A stretch of DNA of 34,458 nt from Sorangium cellulosum. GTDB lineage: Bacteria; Myxococcota_A; Polyangia; Polyangiales; Polyangiaceae. Under the pieces are notes generated by a model. It ran no database searches. It was not told the DNA's origin and saw only the letters and a list, made by a program, of their open reading frames with translations. The DNA lies in contig DYPH01000060.1 of assembly GCA_020720045.1 (NCBI GenBank), forward strand, positions 1-34,458. Direction: 5' to 3'. Below, piece after piece: positions 24,867 through 32,589 of the stretch (its first letter is position 1; the number at the start of each line of letters is the position of its first letter). The position numbers were made by a program, and so were the translations under genes.

Positions 24867-26018
24867 ATGGGTCCCTTGCGCCGCCACCTCTCTTCGGCCT
24901 TCCTCGTCGCGTTCGGCGCAGGTACCGCGGCCGCTTGCGCGGACGAAGCCGTGGCGACGCCCCCCTGCGAAGCGCAGGAAGTGCTCGTATTGGCGAGCGA
25001 TTTCTCGTCTTCCCGCGTCGGCGGCGCCCGCGGGGATGGCACGTCGAAACTCGTCGGCGGCGTCGATCTCTACAAAGATCCAGCACTTGCCCGCTCTCAG
25101 GGGCGCGCGTTCGCCATCGCCCGCGACAACGACACCGTCCTCGAGCTCTTCCCGAGCTGCGGCCTCCCGAACGGCAAAACGCCCCTTTCCGTCGTCGCCC
25201 CCGGCGGGCGCCCTGGCTCCAAGAACCCACAAGACGTCGCCGTCGCCCCCGACGGCACCCTGTGGATTCCGAGCTTCTATCAGGCGCTCGTCGATCACCT
25301 CGCCACCGACGGGACGCTCCTCGCGCCGATCGACCTCTCCACCTTCGACGACGACAAGAATCCGCAAGCTTCAAGCGCATTTACCGCGAAGTCGGAGGGG
25401 AAAGACTCGCTCTTTGTGGTCCTTGAGCGCCTCGACGACGGCGACCTCTACGCCTCGACGCGCCCCTCCCAGCTCGCCCGCTTCGATGCCGTCACCGGCG
25501 CAGCGACCGGCGTCCGCGACCTCGCCGCCCGGAATCCCTTCGGCGTCGCCAAGCAAGACGTCGACGACCCGTCGGTCTACTGGCTCGCAAGCGCTGGAAA
25601 TTTTGACAGTTCTAGCGACAGCGCCGCCGGCATCGAGCGCGTCGATGCTGCCGCCTTCACAAGCAAGCTCCTTGTGCCCGAGAGCGCCCTTGACGGGAGC
25701 GTCGTCGAGACGAGCGTCGCCGGGCGCTGCGGGGCGGCGATCGTGGCCGGCGCGACGGCGAACGTGAACCCGACGCGCGCGGTGCTCTTCGACGCCACCA
25801 ACGGCGGCAGCGTCCGCGAGGTGCTCCCGAAGACCCCCGGCTTCGACTACTACGGCATCGGCATTACTGGCGAAAAGGGCAAGCATATCCTTTGGATCGG
25901 CGATCGACGCCCCGTGGGCGGCCGCTACGCGCTCCACCGCTTCGCCCTCGCCGACGACTGCACGCCGACCCCCCTCGCCGACGTCTTCATCGCCCAAAAA
26001 CCGGTCGCGCTGCGCTGA
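24867..26018 (+). CDS. Lipoprotein with predicted beta-propeller fold
   Basis: The protein has 383 residues, a basic leader (LRRH) and lipobox AAAC (Cys24). The body is built of repeated strand patterns with Asp/Gly turns: AVAPDGTLWIPSFYQALVDHLATDG, SQLARFDAVTGAATGVRDLA, DPSVYWLASAG and HILWIGDRRPVGG, as in NHL/SMP-30/YVTN-type propellers. No catalytic residues can be assigned. Several Cys (PPC, PSCG, GRCG, DDC) suggest disulfides and an envelope location. It follows the pilus operon by 33 bases on the same strand and may be part of the same transcript, but coupling is absent. Confidence 0.72.
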   Translation: MGPLRRHLSSAFLVAFGAGTAAACADEAVATPPCEAQEVLVLASDFSSSRVGGARGDGTSKLVGGVDLYKDPALARSQGRAFAIARDNDTVLELFPSCGLPNGKTPLSVVAPGGRPGSKNPQDVAVAPDGTLWIPSFYQALVDHLATDGTLLAPIDLSTFDDDKNPQASSAFTAKSEGKDSLFVVLERLDDGDLYASTRPSQLARFDAVTGAATGVRDLAARNPFGVAKQDVDDPSVYWLASAGNFDSSSDSAAGIERVDAAAFTSKLLVPESALDGSVVETSVAGRCGAAIVAGATANVNPTRAVLFDATNGGSVREVLPKTPGFDYYGIGITGEKGKHILWIGDRRPVGGRYALHRFALADDCTPTPLADVFIAQKPVALR

Positions 26019-26073
26019 GGCGCCGCTTTCGCTTCTACGTCACCGGCGACGCGTGCAAAGACTCGCCGCCGCG

Positions 26074-27711
26074 ATGAGCAGCGAATCGAATGAATCCCGT
26101 CCGCCGGCCCCCGCCGTCTCTTCATCGCCTCCTGCGGTTCCCGGGGACAGCGCCAAGAAAGCCGGCCGCGGCGGCCTCTTCGTGCTCGCGGCGAAGGTCT
26201 TCTTCCTCGGGCTCGGGTTCGTCCAGCAGGTCGTCCTTCAACGGGTGCTCGGTGCCGCCGACTTCGGCGTACTTGCTCTTGTTTTAGCCCAGTCGAACAT
26301 CCCGAACAACGTCATCGTCGCTGCGTCCGTCCAAGGCGTCTCCCGGGCGGTCGCTGGCGCCCCCGGCGGCGCCCAATCCCCCTCAGGCCGCGCCGCCCTC
26401 CGTGGCGCGCTCGCCGTTCATGGGCCCCTCGCCCTCCTCTTCGGTGGCGCCTTCGCCTTCGCCGCCCCCTTCCTGGCCGACGCCGTCCGCGCCCCACGCA
26501 TCGCAGCCCCGCTGCTGGTAATGGCCGTCGTTCTTACCTTTTACGGCATTTACGCGCCCCTTGTTGGCGCCCTCAACGGCGACGGTCGCTTCGGCGCCCA
26601 GGCCTTCCTCGACGGCACCTACGCGACGCTCCGGACGGCCGGCCTCATCGGCGGCGCCCTCCTGCTCGCCCATTTCGGCACGAGCGGCGATCCGCTCCGC
26701 GGCGACCGCGTCCACGGCGCCACGCTCGGCATCGCCATCGCCTCGGGCCTGATCATCCTCCTCGCCGCCTTTTTCCTGAGCCGCGGGAAGGCGCTCGCGA
26801 CCGACGCGCGCGTCACCCCCTTCGACATCAAGGCGTACATCCTGTTTTTGTTGCCGATTATGGCAACCCAGCTCTTCGTGAACCTGCTCATGCAGGTCGA
26901 CATCACCCTCCTCGGGCGCTTCCTCGGCGACAGCGCCAAAGCGGCCGCGACGAAGGCCCCGGCCGAGGCGTCGGCGGCGATGATCGGCGTCTATCGGGCC
27001 TGCCAGCTGCTTGCGTTCCTCCCGTATCAATTGCTCTTTTCGGTCACCCAGGTCCTCTTCCCGATGGTCGCCAAGGCCGACGCCGACGGCGATCGCGAAG
27101 GGGTCAAGGCGGCCGTCAGCCGCGGCGCCCGGCTCGCGTGCATCGCCGGCGGCCTCCTCGTCACCGTGCTGGCAACGCTCCCGAGCCCTCTCCTCCACGT
27201 CGTAAGCCCGGCAAACATCGCCGCCCACGGCGGGAACACGCTCCGTATCCTCGCGCTTTCCCAGGGTATTTTCGCCATTCTCGGCATCGCAACGACGGTC
27301 CTTAGCAGCCTCAAGAAGGCGCTCACCAGCGCGGCGATCACCCTTGTCGCCCTCGGGGCCACGGCGACGGTCGCCTTCGTCCTCGTCCCGACCGCCCCCT
27401 TCGGCACCGATCAGCTCCAGCGCATGGCGCTCGCCACCGGCGCCGGCCTCACCGTCGGCCTCGTGCTCGCCGGGGTCGCCGTCTACCGGGCGGCAGGCGC
27501 CTTCGTCCCCCTCAAGACTGCGCTGCGCGTCGGCGGAATTCTTGCTGTTTTCGTCTTCGTAGGGACGTTGCTGCCCGCACTTGGGAAGGTCGCTACGCTG
27601 GGGGCCGCCGCCGCCGTCGCCGTGCTCTACCTGGTCGCCCTCGTCGTCACCGGCGAACTCGGAAAGGCCGATCTCGCGATCGTCGCCCGCATCGCGGGAA
27701 AACGCACCTGA
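26074..27711 (+). CDS. Oligosaccharide/lipid-II-type flippase (MVF/PST family)
   Basis: The protein has 545 residues from ATG 26074; a GTG at 26053 is an alternative, and neither has a clear ribosome binding site. A polar leader is followed by about 14 hydrophobic helices. The start of the transport domain, KAGRGGLFVLAAKVFFLGLGF, then QRVLGAADFGVLALVLAQSN, is the classic polysaccharide biosynthesis flippase signature (Wzx/MurJ superfamily). A Cys-containing conserved loop reads YRACQLLAFLPYQLLFSVTQ, and later VLFPMVAKADADGD matches the P..... helix region. It would move lipid-linked glycans across the inner membrane for exopolysaccharide, O-antigen or spore coat. No glycosyltransferases are adjacent. 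Confidence 0.88.
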   Translation: MSSESNESRPPAPAVSSSPPAVPGDSAKKAGRGGLFVLAAKVFFLGLGFVQQVVLQRVLGAADFGVLALVLAQSNIPNNVIVAASVQGVSRAVAGAPGGAQSPSGRAALRGALAVHGPLALLFGGAFAFAAPFLADAVRAPRIAAPLLVMAVVLTFYGIYAPLVGALNGDGRFGAQAFLDGTYATLRTAGLIGGALLLAHFGTSGDPLRGDRVHGATLGIAIASGLIILLAAFFLSRGKALATDARVTPFDIKAYILFLLPIMATQLFVNLLMQVDITLLGRFLGDSAKAAATKAPAEASAAMIGVYRACQLLAFLPYQLLFSVTQVLFPMVAKADADGDREGVKAAVSRGARLACIAGGLLVTVLATLPSPLLHVVSPANIAAHGGNTLRILALSQGIFAILGIATTVLSSLKKALTSAAITLVALGATATVAFVLVPTAPFGTDQLQRMALATGAGLTVGLVLAGVAVYRAAGAFVPLKTALRVGGILAVFVFVGTLLPALGKVATLGAAAAVAVLYLVALVVTGELGKADLAIVARIAGKRT

Positions 27712-27725
27712 GCGTAGCTACACTC

Positions 27726-27770
27726 CTGCGCGGCGGTTCCGGGTGGACGCGCAGCTGAGCGATCTTTTTT
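27726..27770 (+). terminator. Possible terminator after the flippase gene
   Basis: CTGCGCG pairs with CGCGCAG (7 bp, 15-base loop), followed after 10 bases by six T. The gap between stem and T run makes it imperfect. Confidence 0.3.
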
Positions 27771-27804
27771 CGTCACGAAGCCGCGGTTCGCGCCCACCGC
27801 CGGT

Positions 27805-27984
27805 ATGAACCTCCTCGCCCGTCTCCGGTCCTTCCCCCGCGTCCTCTCCCTCGGCCTCCTCGTCCTCGGCTCCGGCGCCGCGACCTACGCGGTCAGCCAC
27901 GCCCGAAACCTCGGCGGCGAGTGCTGCGGAACCGGCGCCGCCTGCTGCAAGCCGGGCGCCGCCTGCTGCAACAACCACCACTGA
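27805..27984 (+). CDS. Exported peptide with three Cys-Cys pairs
   Basis: This is a 59-residue ORF. The N-terminus has Arg at 6, 8 and 12 and a hydrophobic helix (VLSLGLLVLGSGAATYAV) acting as signal or anchor. The end reads ECCGTGAACCKPGAACCNNHH: three CC pairs exactly seven residues apart, with a recurring GAACC unit and a terminal His-His. All codons end in G or C except a few, as in real genes of this genome. Six vicinal Cys and His are typical of soft-metal ligands, so a periplasmic metal-binding or metal-buffering peptide is plausible, though disulfide chemistry is possible. It is 17 bases before the ECF sigma gene on the same strand. Confidence 0.6.
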   Translation: MNLLARLRSFPRVLSLGLLVLGSGAATYAVSHARNLGGECCGTGAACCKPGAACCNNHH

Positions 27985-28001
27985 TCGTGTAAGAAATCGC
28001 T

Positions 28002-28622
28002 TTGTCTTCGTCGCCCTCCAGGTCCGGCTCGGCCGTCCCCCTCGCTTCGCGAGGACGGACCGAGCCCCAGTCCGACCGAGCCCTCGAAGAGCTCCTTGAG
28101 AGGATTGCCCGTGGCGACGAAGCGGCGATCTCCCCCTTCGTGCGCGCCCTTCGACCGGCCCTTTTTTCCTATTGTAGCAGCCAGTTGCAGGACGCTTCCG
28201 CCGCCGAAGACGCCACCCAGGAGGCGCTCTGCGAGCTCCTTCAAAAGGCCCCCTTCTACGATTCAACAAAGGCGGTTCTCCCGTGGGCCTTCACGATCGC
28301 CCGCTACGCCTGCCTCACCGAGCGCCGGCGACGGACGCGACGCCGCGAAACGGCGGAGGGCCCCGGCGACGGAACCGCAGAAGATTCGGGCGCTTTTCGC
28401 GCCTCGGAAGCGCCCGACGGCGAAGCGGTGATCCTCGCCCGCGAAGCGCTCGCCCGCGCCGGCACCGCCTTTGACGCCCTCGACACCGGCGCCCGCGACG
28501 CCATCGTCGCCGCCATCGATGGGCACACCGGCGACGCCCCCCTCGATGCTCGCACTCGCAAGGCCCGCCAACGCGCCTTTGAAGGCTTCCGAACTCTCTT
28601 CAAGAGGCTCTACGATGGCTGA
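28002..28622 (+). CDS. ECF-type RNA polymerase sigma factor
   Basis: The protein has 206 residues from TTG 28002; the start is uncertain because no strong ribosome binding site is seen. A sigma-70 region 2 lies at about 30-112: LERIARGDEAAISPFVRAL, FSYCSSQLQDASAAEDATQE and PWAFTIARYACLTERRR, fitting the core-binding and -10 recognition helices. After an acidic linker (about 115-145), region 4 is weak: the AFDALDTGARDAIVAAIDG helix, then ARTRKARQRAFEGFRTLFKRL as the likely recognition end. This degenerate region 4 means its -35 preference may be unusual. It overlaps the next gene, a Cys-rich membrane protein, by eight bases, the usual arrangement for an ECF factor and its anti-sigma. Confidence 0.82.
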   Translation: MSSSPSRSGSAVPLASRGRTEPQSDRALEELLERIARGDEAAISPFVRALRPALFSYCSSQLQDASAAEDATQEALCELLQKAPFYDSTKAVLPWAFTIARYACLTERRRRTRRRETAEGPGDGTAEDSGAFRASEAPDGEAVILAREALARAGTAFDALDTGARDAIVAAIDGHTGDAPLDARTRKARQRAFEGFRTLFKRLYDG

Positions 28623-29181
28623 ATTGAACCCCAATCCGGACCTCCGCGCGGAAGCGATCGCCTTTCGCGCCGGTCGTCACGCCGCCGCCCGAACGGCAAC
28701 GGCAGTCGTTGTGGTGCTGGTCGCCGCCGTCGGTGCCCTCAGCGCCTGGCTCGGGCTCGAGCACGCAGGACTGCTCGTAGGCGGAGGCACGGCCCTTATT
28801 TTTCTAAGTTATTTTGCTGTGTTCCGTGGCGGTCCCCTCGCCCACGGCGCGACGCGCGGCCTCCTCGCCGGCCTGATCCCCCTCGGCGCCGCCCTCGCCG
28901 CCCGCCCGGCCGGCCACCTCTGCGCGGGGGGCCAATGCTTCTCCGCCTGCGTCCCGATCTGCGCGTGTGCCGCCCTCGCCGCCGCCGCCTGGATCGCCTA
29001 CCGCGGCGTAAAGACCGGCGCAAAGCCCTTGTTTTTCCTCGCGGCAGGCTCCACGGCGACCCTCGTCGGCGCCCTCGGCTGCAGTTGCATCGCTGCGACC
29101 GGCGCCCTCGCCACCGCCGCCGTCACCGCGATCATCCTCGCCCCGGCCGCCGTCATCGCCGGGAAGCGCGTGGCTGCCTAA
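28615..29181 (+). CDS. Cys-rich polytopic membrane protein, candidate anti-sigma factor
   Basis: The protein has 188 residues. ATG 28615 follows AGAGG and lies inside the sigma gene's end. The first 26 residues are polar and cytoplasmic-looking; then come about six TM helices (27-46, 52-70, 82-97, 111-128, 139-153, 159-182). Seven Cys cluster around the fourth and sixth helices: CAGGQCFSACVPICAC (103-119) and CSC (156-158). The layout, six helices plus Cys encoded directly after an ECF sigma gene, resembles NrsF/DUF1109 anti-sigma factors that sense metals or redox, but the sequence similarity is not clear. The protein could instead be a metal transporter. It converges with the deformylase gene; their stop codons share bases. 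Confidence 0.7.
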   Translation: MAELNPNPDLRAEAIAFRAGRHAAARTATAVVVVLVAAVGALSAWLGLEHAGLLVGGGTALIFLSYFAVFRGGPLAHGATRGLLAGLIPLGAALAARPAGHLCAGGQCFSACVPICACAALAAAAWIAYRGVKTGAKPLFFLAAGSTATLVGALGCSCIAATGALATAAVTAIILAPAAVIAGKRVAA

Positions 29182-29873
29182 GGGGAAATCCCAAGGCTTT
29201 CGAGAATTTCCGCGATCGGCTTGCCGGCAAAGCGCTCTTTTGCGTGGGCCTGCGTGGTGAACGAGCGCGTCTCCATACGGTCGACGTAGAGGGTGCCGTT
29301 GAGGTGGTCGACTTCGTGCTGGAGGATGCGGGCCGGCCACCCTTTCACGCGCCACGTTTGCGGCGCGCCGTGCTCGTCGAGGCCGGAGACCTCCACCTCC
29401 GGGAAGCGCCGGACGAGCCCGGCAAAGCCAGAGACGCTGAGACAGCCCTCAAAGAAGATCGGCTTCGCCGCAGCCGCGTCCCCGACTTCGTCGGATCCCG
29501 CCACATGCAGCACCGGGTTCACAAAGACCCGCGGAGCAAAGGCGACGCGCCCGCGCTCCGAAATTTCCAAAGGATTCAGCGTTTTCATCCGCTCGGCGTT
29601 ATCCTCAAGCACGATCACGCGGAGCGGGATGCCGATTTGGGGCGCGGCGAGCCCGACGCCAGGGGCCGCGCGCATGACGGCGATCATCCGCGCCACGAGC
29701 GCCTGGAAGGCCGGCGTCGGAATCTCCCGCGGGTCGACCGGCTTGGCGATGCTTCGAAGGACGGGATCCCCCACCTGAACGATCGGGGTTGCCGGAGCCG
29801 TCGGCGCCGTTGGGGCGGCCGGGCCACCACAGGCAACCAACGAAAAAAGCGCGGGAATCATCGGGGAACGCAT
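29178..29873 (-). CDS. def: Peptide deformylase with lipoprotein-like leader
   Basis: The protein has 231 residues from ATG 29873 (GTG 29876 is also possible). The catalytic domain (about 30-215) has all three deformylase motifs: GVGLAAPQIG (72-81), EGCLSV (142-147, metal ligand Cys144) and QHEVDHLNG (185-193, ligands His186 and His190, catalytic Glu187). The enzyme removes formyl from N-terminal Met, a cytosolic reaction. Here the domain is preceded by MRSPMIPALFSLVACGGPAA, with a short hydrophobic stretch and a VAC lipobox-like site (Cys15), then a Pro/Ala/Thr tether. If processed, the enzyme would be lipid-anchored outside the cytosol. The leader is short, so it may instead be uncleaved. 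Probably a second copy beside a housekeeping def elsewhere. Confidence 0.9.
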   Translation of the reverse strand: MRSPMIPALFSLVACGGPAAPTAPTAPATPIVQVGDPVLRSIAKPVDPREIPTPAFQALVARMIAVMRAAPGVGLAAPQIGIPLRVIVLEDNAERMKTLNPLEISERGRVAFAPRVFVNPVLHVAGSDEVGDAAAAKPIFFEGCLSVSGFAGLVRRFPEVEVSGLDEHGAPQTWRVKGWPARILQHEVDHLNGTLYVDRMETRSFTTQAHAKERFAGKPIAEILESLGISP

Positions 29874-29937
29874 CACAGTGCGTCGTTAGCGCTGCGACGA
29901 TCGGCGCGCAACCACCGGTCGACAATAAAGTCAACTA

Positions 29938-30003
29938 GACTCTTTATAAGAGTCCTAGCCACTCTTTTTATCTAAAATGAGTCTAATTCACCCTTTATAA
30001 AGG
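29938..30003. repeat. Three evenly spaced AT-rich palindromes
   Basis: GACTCTT-TAT-AAGAGTC (29938-29954), CTCTTTTT-ATCT-AAAATGAG (29962-29981, one mismatch) and CCTTTATAAAGG (29992-30003) have centres about 25-26 bases apart. They form the most AT-rich part of the window and lie in the 293-base gap between the deformylase start (minus) and the outer-membrane gene start (plus). They look like operators or a divergent promoter region. Nothing else was recognised in this gap. Confidence 0.55.
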
Positions 30004-30166
30004 TACCACTCACCTTATTTACACAAGCCCGCTCCCGCAATCGCCGCACGTCCAACTCCAGGAACGTTGGTGCACAGCGGTGCCGTTCGGAAGCCTGATT
30101 TCCTCGCTTTTTCGCCGTTGGAGGTCTGCTCCGCGGCGGCATGCCCCGTGCTAAGGCTGCGCGCCT

Positions 30167-30988
30167 ATGCGTGCTTTCCCTCGGTACCTCGGCGCCCCCG
30201 TCGCCGTGCTCGCGATGACGACCGCCGCCGGTGCCCAGCAGGCCCCTGCAGGCCCGCCCCCGGGGCTCCAAAACGTCCCTCCGCCGGCTCAAGACGCCGC
30301 CCAGCAATCCCGGGAAGAGCAGTACGCCGAGCAAGAGGCGCGGGCGGAAGCGGCGCGTAACATGCCCCAGTTGCAGCAGAATGCGGCCAACGCCGTCGAT
30401 GCCGAGCGGCACGCCGCCTACGAGCAGGCCCGCCCGGTGATTCGCATCCCCTCGTATCCGCTCCCGTCCTCGCCGGTCGTCGTCGGCCTCGGGATCGGCG
30501 CCCGCGGAGCGAGCGGTAAACGAGCGTCGAACGCCATCGACGTGCTCGCCTACGGCGCCCTTCCGCTTACCGATATCCTAAGCCTTTTCGTCGAAGGGGG
30601 CGTCGCCTTCCGGAGTGTCGACCGCGGCGTCCCCTCCCAGGTGCCGGTCCGCTACCTCCGCCCCGTCGTCGGCGGCGGCGTCGAGTTCATCACCACCGTG
30701 GACGGCGGCCGGGTGGGCTTCGGCGTGGCGCTCAACAGCGAGTTCGCCGTTGGAAGTGGCCGGATTGCTTCGGAACCGACCACCTTCCTCACGCCGTCGG
30801 CCCACTTGCGCGGCGACTACTGCGCGCTCCGCTACACGATCGGCGGCGGCAACGGCTGCATCGGCCTCGGATTCTCCAGCCGCTTCGGCGTCCAGATCCC
30901 GCTCGGTGCCGACGGCACCGGCACCACCGGCTCTGACAAAGTGCGCGTCGTCGTTACCGCCAACGTCGGCCCGAGCGTCCAGTTTTGA
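30167..30988 (+). CDS. Outer-membrane beta-barrel-like protein
   Basis: The protein has 273 residues with a signal peptide ending AAGAQ. A Pro/Gln/Ala/Glu-rich helical stretch (about 25-90; REEQYAEQEARAEAARNMPQ) precedes a barrel-like domain: VVVGLGIGARG, VLAYGALPLTDILSLFVEGG, VGGGVEFITTVDGGRVGFGV, GLGFSSRFGVQIPL and the C-terminal VTANVGPSVQF. The final Phe and alternating hydrophobic strands are typical of outer-membrane barrels inserted by BamA. Cys are two (DYCALRY, NGCIGLGF). Function unknown. The next gene, a similar secreted protein, begins 11 bases after its stop, so they form an operon. Confidence 0.75.
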   Translation: MRAFPRYLGAPVAVLAMTTAAGAQQAPAGPPPGLQNVPPPAQDAAQQSREEQYAEQEARAEAARNMPQLQQNAANAVDAERHAAYEQARPVIRIPSYPLPSSPVVVGLGIGARGASGKRASNAIDVLAYGALPLTDILSLFVEGGVAFRSVDRGVPSQVPVRYLRPVVGGGVEFITTVDGGRVGFGVALNSEFAVGSGRIASEPTTFLTPSAHLRGDYCALRYTIGGGNGCIGLGFSSRFGVQIPLGADGTGTTGSDKVRVVVTANVGPSVQF

Positions 30989-30999
30989 GGAGCCTCGCG

Positions 31000-31953
31000 A
31001 TGAAATTCATTCACGTTCTTCCGCTCCTTTCGGCGACCGCTCTTTTCGCACTTCCGCGCATTTCCTACGCCCAGTTTTGCGTCCCGGGCACCCCCATTTG
31101 CGCCGGAAAAGACGGCGTCACAGTGACCGGGCCCGGTGTAAACCAGGGGGCCGGTGCCGGCGGCTCTACCCAGGGAAATGCAGGGGGAACCGCTCAGGGC
31201 CAGGGGGGCTTCACCCTCCCCAACGTGACCGTCACGCCGCCGAAGGTCGATTACACGGTCCAGTGGCAGGCCTACGCCGCCTGGCGCGCGCAAATTCAGG
31301 CACAGGTAAAGGCGCGCGTGCGCCTGCAAATCGAGGCGGAAATTGCGGCGAACCTTCGATTGACGCTCCCCAATCCCTACCTCGGTCTCCCGCTTACGCC
31401 ACGCTACGAGGGGGGCGGCGCCCGCGGCGGGGCTAGGGGCGGCGCGCGGGGCGTCAGCATCGGACTGCTCGGCCTTGTCGTCGGGGACATCTCCGGACGC
31501 AAGAGCCCGATTTACGTAGGGTATACGCTTCCGATCCGCGTCCCGGTCGGCGACGATTTCCGCATCGCGACCGACCTCTCGATGGTGGCGATGAACGTCG
31601 AGGGGACCGGCTTCACCGCGGCCAACGGAAGCGTCCGCAACTCCTCGACCTTCGGCGCCTTTCAAGTGCGCCCGGCGCTCATCAACGACATCGTCCGGAG
31701 CCGAACTGGGAGCGGCTACGCCTATTGGCGCGCCGGCGCCCACCTGACGACGCCGACCGGCGGCGGCGCGAATTCCCCCGATTTCTTCTACGGCCCCAGC
31801 GCCGGCGTCGGCCTCCAAGGGGGGAGCACACTCGTCGTTGGCGCCGAATGCAACGTCGACGGCTGGGCGGCCGTCGGAAGCAAGAAGGACCCGGAATACA
31901 ACCGGTTCCGCGTCGGGACCGACGTGCGCGTCTGGCTCGGGCTCAACCTCTGA
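31000..31953 (+). CDS. Secreted Gly-rich protein with barrel-like C-terminus
   Basis: The protein has 317 residues. ATG 31000 was chosen because GAGGAG lies seven bases upstream; TTG 30985 would extend it without need. The signal peptide ends ISYAQ. A Gly/Gln/Thr-rich segment (GPGVNQGAGAGGSTQGNAGG) is followed by a helix with repeated Gln/Ala/Arg (WRAQIQAQVKARVRLQIEAE), a short repeat of GGARG units, and then barrel-like strands (SIGLLGLVVGDISG, PIYVGYTLPIRVPVGDDFRI, GGSTLVVGAECNVDGWAAVG) to the end VRVWLGLNL. Probably located in the outer membrane with the protein encoded just before it. Family unknown. Confidence 0.72.
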   Translation: MKFIHVLPLLSATALFALPRISYAQFCVPGTPICAGKDGVTVTGPGVNQGAGAGGSTQGNAGGTAQGQGGFTLPNVTVTPPKVDYTVQWQAYAAWRAQIQAQVKARVRLQIEAEIAANLRLTLPNPYLGLPLTPRYEGGGARGGARGGARGVSIGLLGLVVGDISGRKSPIYVGYTLPIRVPVGDDFRIATDLSMVAMNVEGTGFTAANGSVRNSSTFGAFQVRPALINDIVRSRTGSGYAYWRAGAHLTTPTGGGANSPDFFYGPSAGVGLQGGSTLVVGAECNVDGWAAVGSKKDPEYNRFRVGTDVRVWLGLNL

Positions 31954-32014
31954 TTGCGCGGTAGGCGACGAATCGCCCCGACGCAGGCGAGCATGTTTGC
32001 GGTAGTCTCCTCCG

Positions 32015-32589
32015 ATGTACGGTCTCATCAACAAGGCGATCGAGGGCCTTATCCGGAGCGAATTCGGCGATTTGGCCTGGGAAAAATCCGCGTCGCCGCA
32101 AACATTCCCGACGAGCCGTTCCTGGCGATGGAACCCTACGACGATCGCGTGACCTACGCCCTGGTCGCCGCCGCGGAAGCGACGCTCGCCCTCCCGGCCT
32201 CGGAGGTCTTACGCGCCTTCGGTCAGTACTGGGTGCGCTACACGGCCGACGTCGGCTATGGGGGCATGATGGCTTCCGCGGGGGGGACGTTTCCGGAGTT
32301 TCTCGCAAATCTTGATGGGTTGCACACGCGCGTCCAGCTCGCCTTCCCCGACCTCCGCCCGCCGTCGTTCGCCGTCTCCGAGGTCGCGACCGACGGGGCC
32401 CAAGCGGGCACGCTGACTCTCGACTACCACTCGGAGCGCGTCGGGCTCGCGCCGCTCGTCGTTGGGCTGCTTGAAGGGCTGGGGCTGCGCTTCCGCATCG
32501 CCGTGAAGGCGAGCTACACCGCCCAAACGGCACCGAGCGGTCGCCCCTTTGAACGTTTCCTCGTGGCCTGGCAGCCACTCGCGACATGA
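32015..32589 (+). CDS. H-NOX heme nitric-oxide sensor, frame-broken as read
   Basis: From ATG 32015 the frame reads MYGLINKAIEGLIRSEFGDL, then AWEK, and is lost at a five-A run (32082-32086). One extra A joins it to IRVAANIPDEPFLAMEPYDD and the rest, giving 191 residues, the normal H-NOX length. The heme ligand is His104 in NLDGLHTRV, and the heme-propionate clamp YxSxR is YHSER (138-142), so the family is clear. H-NOX proteins bind nitric oxide (or O2) through ferrous heme and control a partner, often a histidine kinase. The stop overlaps the kinase start by four bases (ATGA). The broken run is more likely an error than a true mutation, as the downstream frame is intact. Confidence 0.85.

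Noticed and set aside
24153-28634. Long minus-strand frames opposite the lipoprotein, propeller, flippase and sigma genes
   Set aside because: Low-complexity Arg/Gly/Glu products, antisense to genes with clear signals or domains.
31964-31977. Perfect GGCGA-CGAA-TCGCC hairpin as a terminator after the secreted Gly-rich gene
   Set aside because: No T run follows; it could be a processing or attenuation structure, but there is not enough to call it.
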